DNA of 9,534 nucleotides from Deinococcus sp. (GTDB lineage: Bacteria; Deinococcota; Deinococci; Deinococcales; Deinococcaceae): positions 1-9,534 of the forward strand of contig JAGLBF010000058.1 of NCBI GenBank assembly GCA_018260375.1, written 5' to 3'. Below the pieces are notes generated by a model that saw only the letters and a program-made list of their open reading frames with translations, did no database searches and was not told the DNA's origin. Below are positions 7,091 through 9,534 of the stretch, in pieces. The position numbers were made by a program, and so were the translations under genes. Position 1 is the first letter of the stretch, and the number at the start of each line of letters is the position of its first letter.

Positions 7091-7106
7091 GGCGGGGAGT
7101 CATCAC
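6960..7106 (+). ncRNA. Predicted omega-RNA (reRNA) scaffold at the tnpB 3' end
   Basis: By analogy with ISDra2, the guide RNA of TnpB is made from the last ~150 bases of tnpB plus the right end. Here the region ends in the stem CCTCGCCC/GGGCGGGG (7078-7097, one G-U pair, TTTA loop), followed by GGGAGTCATCAC. The guide would be the flanking DNA starting near 7107. The 5' boundary is approximate and is not visible in the sequence. Confidence 0.5.
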
Positions 7107-7544
7107 AGTTTCATACATGTCGAGTAGAGTGTTAAAGAACGTCTTGGCCGCCTCAGTGTCGCGGTGTTCCTGCAGAAGGATATCCAGTACAACGCCATAC
7201 TCGTCTACCACTCGCCATAACCAACCGCGCAGTGCCGACAAAGCCGTCTTTGAGGCACGTTTTAAGCGCGGGGAGTGCTTCACCCCTTTGATCTTCACGC
7301 AGACTTCGTCCAGGTGCTAGCGGGAACCACGACGTGGTTCCCGCTTCCGCAGTTCCCTGGTGATGGTGGGGCCGAATTTCTCGCACCATTCTCGAATGGT
7401 TTCATCATTGACCTGAATTCCTCGCTGGAGAAGGAGTTCTTTGATATCTCGGTAACTGAGAGTGAAGCGGTAGTACAGCTAGACCGCGTACGAGATGATG
7501 CTCCTGGGCAAACGGTGTCGGTAAGGCTTCACGTCAGCAGGCAT
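7107..7544 (-). pseudogene. IS6-family transposase, N-terminal part with two amber stops
   Basis: Translated from ATG 7544: M-P-A-D-V-K-P-Y-R-H-R at the start, F-T-L-S-Y-R-D-I-K-E-L-L (the helix-turn-helix region), I-R-E-W-C-E-K-F-G-P, then H-L-D-E-V-C-V-K (first catalytic aspartate), W-L-W-R-V-V-D-E-Y-G and R-D-T-E-A-A-K-T-F-F. Two TAG codons interrupt it: codon 22 (7479-7481) and codon 76 (7317-7319). Family members have tryptophan at the second (G-S-R-W-H-L-D-E) and often at the first, so both look like TGG-to-TAG changes. About 17 extra residues sit between G-V-K-H and W-L-W-R, where relatives usually have none. The gene is cut at about M-Y-E by the IS605 element. Confidence 0.88.
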
Positions 7545-7581
7545 GCCAGATAAGCCTACTCGAACTTAACCTGACAGAACC
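7107..7581 (-). mobile_element. 5' part of an IS6-family element, interrupted by the IS605 element
   Basis: The terminal repeat GGTTCTGTCAGGTTAAGTT lies at 7563-7581 on the minus strand, 18 bases before the transposase ATG (7542-7544). The element runs leftward until the IS605 right end near 7106. Its 3' half is not adjacent; the only IS6 C-terminal sequence in the window is at 3705-4053. The first 62 bases match the partial copy at 1-62 in 49 positions. Confidence 0.85.
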
Positions 7582-7769
7582 CCTGCGAAGGCCGAGGAGT
7601 AAATACGACAGAGTGAACGAATGAGGGCATGAGGGGGTGTAGAGGCCGAGCATGGGGGGATAGAAGTCTTCTATAACTCAGCGTGTTCTCCCTGGCCACG
7701 GCAATGTCAAGCCCCCACTGATATGTCGTAAGTTTTAGGATTGCAGAGGTACGGGCCCTGAAGGCCGTA
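7582..7769. other. Intergenic stretch between the IS6 end and the par operator
   Basis: There is no convincing coding frame. It holds a small perfect dyad TAGAAG-T-CTTCTA (7661-7673), GCATGAGGG-like purine-rich runs (7612-7640) and a weak GC stem near 7751-7768. No terminator with a T-run was found. Confidence 0.4.
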
Positions 7770-7812
7770 TTAGCAAGAAAAGCACTTTAAAAGAATAGTG
7801 CTTTTCTGCTAA
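7770..7812. promoter_or_regulatory. Operator dyad upstream of parA
   Basis: The arms TTAGC-A-AGAAAAGCAC (7770-7785) and GTGCTTTTCTGCTAA (7798-7812) form a 15-bp inverted repeat with one extra A in the left arm. Each arm contains the AGCACT/AGTGCT hexamer that recurs after the operon. The right arm overlaps the predicted -10 box, so binding would block transcription: typical par autorepression, inferred here. Confidence 0.6.
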
Positions 7813-7821
7813 TCTGCTTTC
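7786..7821 (+). promoter_or_regulatory. Promoter of parA giving a leaderless mRNA
   Basis: A -10 box TAATCT (7810-7815) ends six bases before ATG 7822, so transcription would start at or next to the A of the start codon. A loose -35 TTTAAA (7786-7791) lies 18 bases upstream. No ribosome site precedes the ATG. Leaderless genes with a TAnnnT box just upstream of the start codon are common in Deinococcus. Confidence 0.5.
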
Positions 7822-8451
7822 ATGGCTACGAAACTGATCTCTGTCGCGTCTGAAAAAGGCGGCGTGGGCAAAAGCACCACCGCAGTCACCCTGGCTGCTC
7901 ACCTGGCGGAGCATGGCCGAACCCTGCTGGTTGACGCAGACGAACGACTGCACTCCGCCTGGAAATGGACCACCAAGCGTGATGACTACGCGGGCTGGCC
8001 ATTCGACACGGTCAAATACGCGGACTTCAACAATGAGATGGCGTCACCATATGACTTCGTGGTGCTGGACACCAAGGGCGGCGAAGGCAAGAATGAATTG
8101 ACCGCTCTGTCGGAAGCTTCCAATTTGATCATCATCCCCTGCAAACCGGATGGACTCTCAGCGGACGGTCTGGTCGAAACCCTGCAGCCCCTCATCGCGG
8201 GTGGCATCACAAATTACCGGGTTCTCCTAACAGACATCCCACCAGCCCCGAACAGTGACGGTCTGGATCTGCGTCTGGAACTTGATGCCGCAGGTATCCC
8301 CATGTTCGCTCATGGCATTCGCCACGCGGTCGCAGTCAGCAAGGCCGCTCGTGAGGGCATCCGAATTCGTGATGTGAAGGGGGACCGTTACGCCAAGCTG
8401 GTCTGGATGGATTACGAACTGGTCTGCCGCGAGGTATTGAGGCATGTCTAA
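7822..8451 (+). CDS. parA: ParA-family partition ATPase
   Basis: The 209-residue deviant-Walker ATPase would move plasmid copies along the nucleoid. Walker A is E-K-G-G-V-G-K-S-T-T (11-20), with signature lysine K12 and K17. L-L-V-D-A-D (35-40) is the A' motif. Walker B is F-V-V-L-D-T-K-G (79-86) with D83; the usual D-T-P is D-T-K here. There is no N-terminal helix-turn-helix domain, so it is the short ParA type (as in ParF or pB171 ParA), normally paired with a small ribbon-helix-helix protein, as found next door. It overlaps that gene by eight bases. The start is set by the alignment of A-T-K-L-I-S-V-A-S-E-K-G-G and the leaderless promoter. Confidence 0.93.
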   Translation: MATKLISVASEKGGVGKSTTAVTLAAHLAEHGRTLLVDADERLHSAWKWTTKRDDYAGWPFDTVKYADFNNEMASPYDFVVLDTKGGEGKNELTALSEASNLIIIPCKPDGLSADGLVETLQPLIAGGITNYRVLLTDIPPAPNSDGLDLRLELDAAGIPMFAHGIRHAVAVSKAAREGIRIRDVKGDRYAKLVWMDYELVCREVLRHV

Positions 8452-8791
8452 CGGTGGCTCGAAATTCGGAATGTTGAAGAACCTGCAACAGGCCACGACT
8501 GAGGAACGAGACAAAACAGAAAAGCAGGAAAGAAGAATAACAGAAAAAAAGAATAGTGCTAAAAAACTAAAGCAGGAAAGCACTATTGACCCAAAATATC
8601 CCTTAGAGGAAGCGCCTCAGGAGGTAGAACTCAAGCACTATTCGAGTTACATGCCACTTCCCCTTTTTGCCCAGCTTCAGATCTACGTGGCAAAGCGGAA
8701 GACAACTCGTGGCAAAGCGGGGGAAAAAGTCAGCCTTCAGAGTGTCATCGCTGAAGCCGTACAGCAGTACCTCGACCAAAATGATAAATAG
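8444..8791 (+). CDS. Ribbon-helix-helix centromere-binding partner of ParA
   Basis: 115 residues in two parts. The first ~55 are highly charged and lysine/glutamate rich (R-D-K-T-E-K-Q-E-R-R), probably flexible, and may contact ParA. The last ~50 read as a ribbon-helix-helix fold: a beta strand in K-H-Y-S-S-Y-M-P-L (64-72), helix A from L-P-L-F-A-Q-L-Q-I-Y-V-A, helix B from S-L-Q-S-V-I-A-E-A-V-Q-Q-Y-L. Such dimers bind repeated sites in the major groove, act as ParB and repress the operon. Overlap with parA (ATGTCTAA) indicates coupled translation. Its first half is more A-rich than parA and encodes two of the hexamer sites. The family is inferred from pattern, not from a database match. Confidence 0.78.
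   Translation: MSNGGSKFGMLKNLQQATTEERDKTEKQERRITEKKNSAKKLKQESTIDPKYPLEEAPQEVELKHYSSYMPLPLFAQLQIYVAKRKTTRGKAGEKVSLQSVIAEAVQQYLDQNDK
8552..8642. repeat. Hexamer sites inside the ribbon-helix-helix gene
   Basis: AATAGTGCT (8552-8560) and AGCACTATT (8579-8587) form a perfect 9-bp inverted repeat with 18 bases between. A further AAGCACTATT lies at 8633-8642. All share the AGCACT core found in the operator (7770-7812) and downstream (8790-8859), so the coding DNA itself may hold binding sites. Confidence 0.55.
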
Positions 8792-8859
8792 CACTAAAGT
8801 GCTTTAGCAGTATAACATTCAAGAATAAAAGCACTAAAATACTATACTGCTAAAGCACT
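8790..8859. repeat. Centromere-like repeat cluster (candidate parS)
   Basis: Directly after the partner gene lie a palindrome AGCACT-AA-AGTGCT (8790-8803), a perfect 17-bp inverted repeat AGTGCTTTAGCAGTATA (8798-8814) with TATACTGCTAAAGCACT (8843-8859), and a further AAAGCACTAAAA (8828-8839) between the arms. The four AGCACT/AGTGCT cores here match those in the operator. The placement and AT-richness fit a partition site; the long dyad could also act as a transcription stop. Confidence 0.6.
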
Positions 8860-8928
8860 AAATTTACATCTCTCGTTTCAGGTCACATCTGCAAAAACGG
8901 TCTACCAGACATAAAATCCCCATCAGTA

Positions 8929-9339
8929 ATGAGGACGCCTAACACAGTAGGGGAGAGGAGGGGAAGCATAAGCAGGCGCAAGGTCTACGTTTACATCCGT
9001 GACCCGAGGTCCGGCAAACGGGTATTCGTTCACCGCTGGCTGACTGAAAAGACGCTCGGGCGTCCCGTCCTGCATCGTCAAGTCGTCCACCACCGTGACG
9101 GCGACAGTACGAACAATGCCCTGGAGAACCTGATCGTCCTCCCCAGTCAACGGGTTCACGCTCACACTGAATTCCATGGGCAACGTGCCCAGTCCGGGAT
9201 GCCGGCCCTCTTTCCTGAACTCTTCCAGGTGATACCCATGGAACGCTCTTCAAACACCTGCTGGTATGGAGTGGTCAGGAACCGCCACTCCGGTCAAGAA
9301 CGCCCAAACAGGCAGAGACACCCGGTGATGAAATGCTGA
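8929..9339 (+). CDS. HNH endonuclease (HNH_3-like)
   Basis: The 136-residue protein has one HNH nuclease fold at about 45-84: V-V-H-H-R-D-G-D (52-59; metal-site H54/H55 and D57), N-N-A-L-E-N-L-I-V-L (62-71; N67) and H-A-H-T-E-F-H (77-83). A short strand-rich segment precedes it (V-Y-V-Y-I-R-D, R-V-F-V-H-R). This is the usual make-up of phage and plasmid stand-alone HNH nucleases, which nick or cut dsDNA. The last ~50 residues are not recognised. No ribosome site is seen; TAAAAT (8912-8917) would place transcription start about five bases before ATG 8929. It may be a homing-type nuclease; its target is unknown. No intron or intein is visible around it. Confidence 0.85.
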   Translation: MRTPNTVGERRGSISRRKVYVYIRDPRSGKRVFVHRWLTEKTLGRPVLHRQVVHHRDGDSTNNALENLIVLPSQRVHAHTEFHGQRAQSGMPALFPELFQVIPMERSSNTCWYGVVRNRHSGQERPNRQRHPVMKC

Positions 9340-9492
9340 CGCTGTTCCCACCGGAAGCTAAACAAACCACTGTGGCCGAATCCAGTGCAGCCCGGGAGAG
9401 CTGACGCCTGCCACTCAGAACATGACATACCGCCGTGCAATAACGTCGCTCCTCAATTCCGGAAGCAAAGAAAAACAGCAGTCGTTGCGGGA

Positions 9493-9534
9493 AATACCTC
9501 AGATAGGTCACCGGAATACCTCAGATAGGTCACC
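9493..9534. repeat. 22-bp direct repeats, probable iterons (cut by right edge)
   Basis: AATACCTCAGATAGGTCACC occurs at 9493-9512 and again at 9515-9534, joined by GG, giving a 22-bp period. Tandem 20-22-bp repeats beside a par operon are typical of an iteron-controlled plasmid origin. The array continues beyond the window, where a Rep gene would be expected. Confidence 0.65.

Larger units (their letters stand above)
5440..7106 (+). mobile_element. IS200/IS605-family element (ISDra2-like), apparently complete
   Basis: The element carries tnpA and tnpB on one strand between structured ends and has no terminal inverted repeats, as expected for the family. The left end holds hairpins: ATCCCCCG/CGGGGAT (5448-5472), CGCCG-TAGG-CGGCG (5479-5492) and AGCCC/GGGCT just before tnpA. 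The right end holds CGCCC-TTTA-GGGCG (7081-7094), followed by GGGAGTCATCAC. This resembles the ISDra2 right-end hairpin, whose loop also carries the tnpB stop. Exact tips are not certain: left 5430-5448, right about 7104-7106. On the right it interrupts an IS6 transposase gene. The left flank is not the matching IS6 half, so a later rearrangement removed it. Confidence 0.85.

Noticed and set aside
7275..7553. 92-codon plus-strand frame
   Set aside because: The opposite strand encodes the IS6 transposase relic; this frame is its shadow.
9333..9404. 23-residue frame overlapping the stop of the HNH gene (ATGCTGA)
   Set aside because: Stop-start overlap is suggestive of coupling, but the product is tiny, resembles nothing known to me, and no ribosome site was seen.
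9275..9511. 78-codon minus-strand frame near the right edge
   Set aside because: It runs across the iterons and the end of the HNH gene, with no conserved motif.
9493..9534. CRISPR array
   Set aside because: The two repeats are separated by only 2 bp, far too short for spacers, so iterons are the better reading.
1..9534. tRNA and rRNA genes
   Set aside because: No cloverleaf with a T-loop GTTCRA box or ribosomal RNA segment was recognised on either strand by eye.

Overview
The window looks like part of a plasmid or other secondary replicon from a Deinococcus-type bacterium. The evidence is an ISDra2-like IS200/IS605 element, IS6-family ends with GGTTCTGTCA tips, an apparently leaderless gene start, and a small ParA with a ribbon-helix-helix partner next to repeated sites and iterons. 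The genus is inferred from family resemblance; no taxonomic marker is present.

Left block (1-3705, genes on the minus strand): the first 62 bases are the 5' end of an IS6-family element that runs off the left edge. Next come the last ~118 codons of a UvrD/Rep-like SF1 helicase, fused to the end of a large protein with a sacsin/HSP90-type ATP-binding domain. That large gene is broken by a one-base frameshift at a run of seven G. The locus resembles a decayed ATPase-helicase defence or DNA-repair cassette. Its promoter region has been replaced by IS6 ends that carry outward TTGACA boxes.

Middle block (3705-7581): mobile DNA. It holds a C-terminal piece of an IS6 transposase, a 193-bp AT-rich element with perfect 17-bp inverted ends, a complete tyrosine recombinase preceded by a dif-like dyad, and an apparently intact IS200/IS605 element (Y1 TnpA and TnpB nuclease). 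The IS200/IS605 element is inserted in an IS6 transposase gene that is already dead, with two TGG-to-TAG changes. The two IS6 transposase pieces lie on the same strand and in the right order on either side of the recombinase and IS605.

Right block (7582-9534, genes on the plus strand): plasmid maintenance. A ParA ATPase overlaps a ribbon-helix-helix protein gene. Nine copies of AGCACT/AGTGCT, many arranged as dyads, lie before, inside and after this pair and look like operator and centromere sites. An HNH endonuclease gene follows. The window ends in two exact copies of a 22-bp direct repeat that look like the start of an iteron origin.

Overall, a plasmid backbone (iterons, par) is joined to an accessory segment bounded by two IS6 ends in the same orientation. 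Insertion sequences have repeatedly rearranged that segment and probably re-promoted a damaged sacsin-helicase locus.
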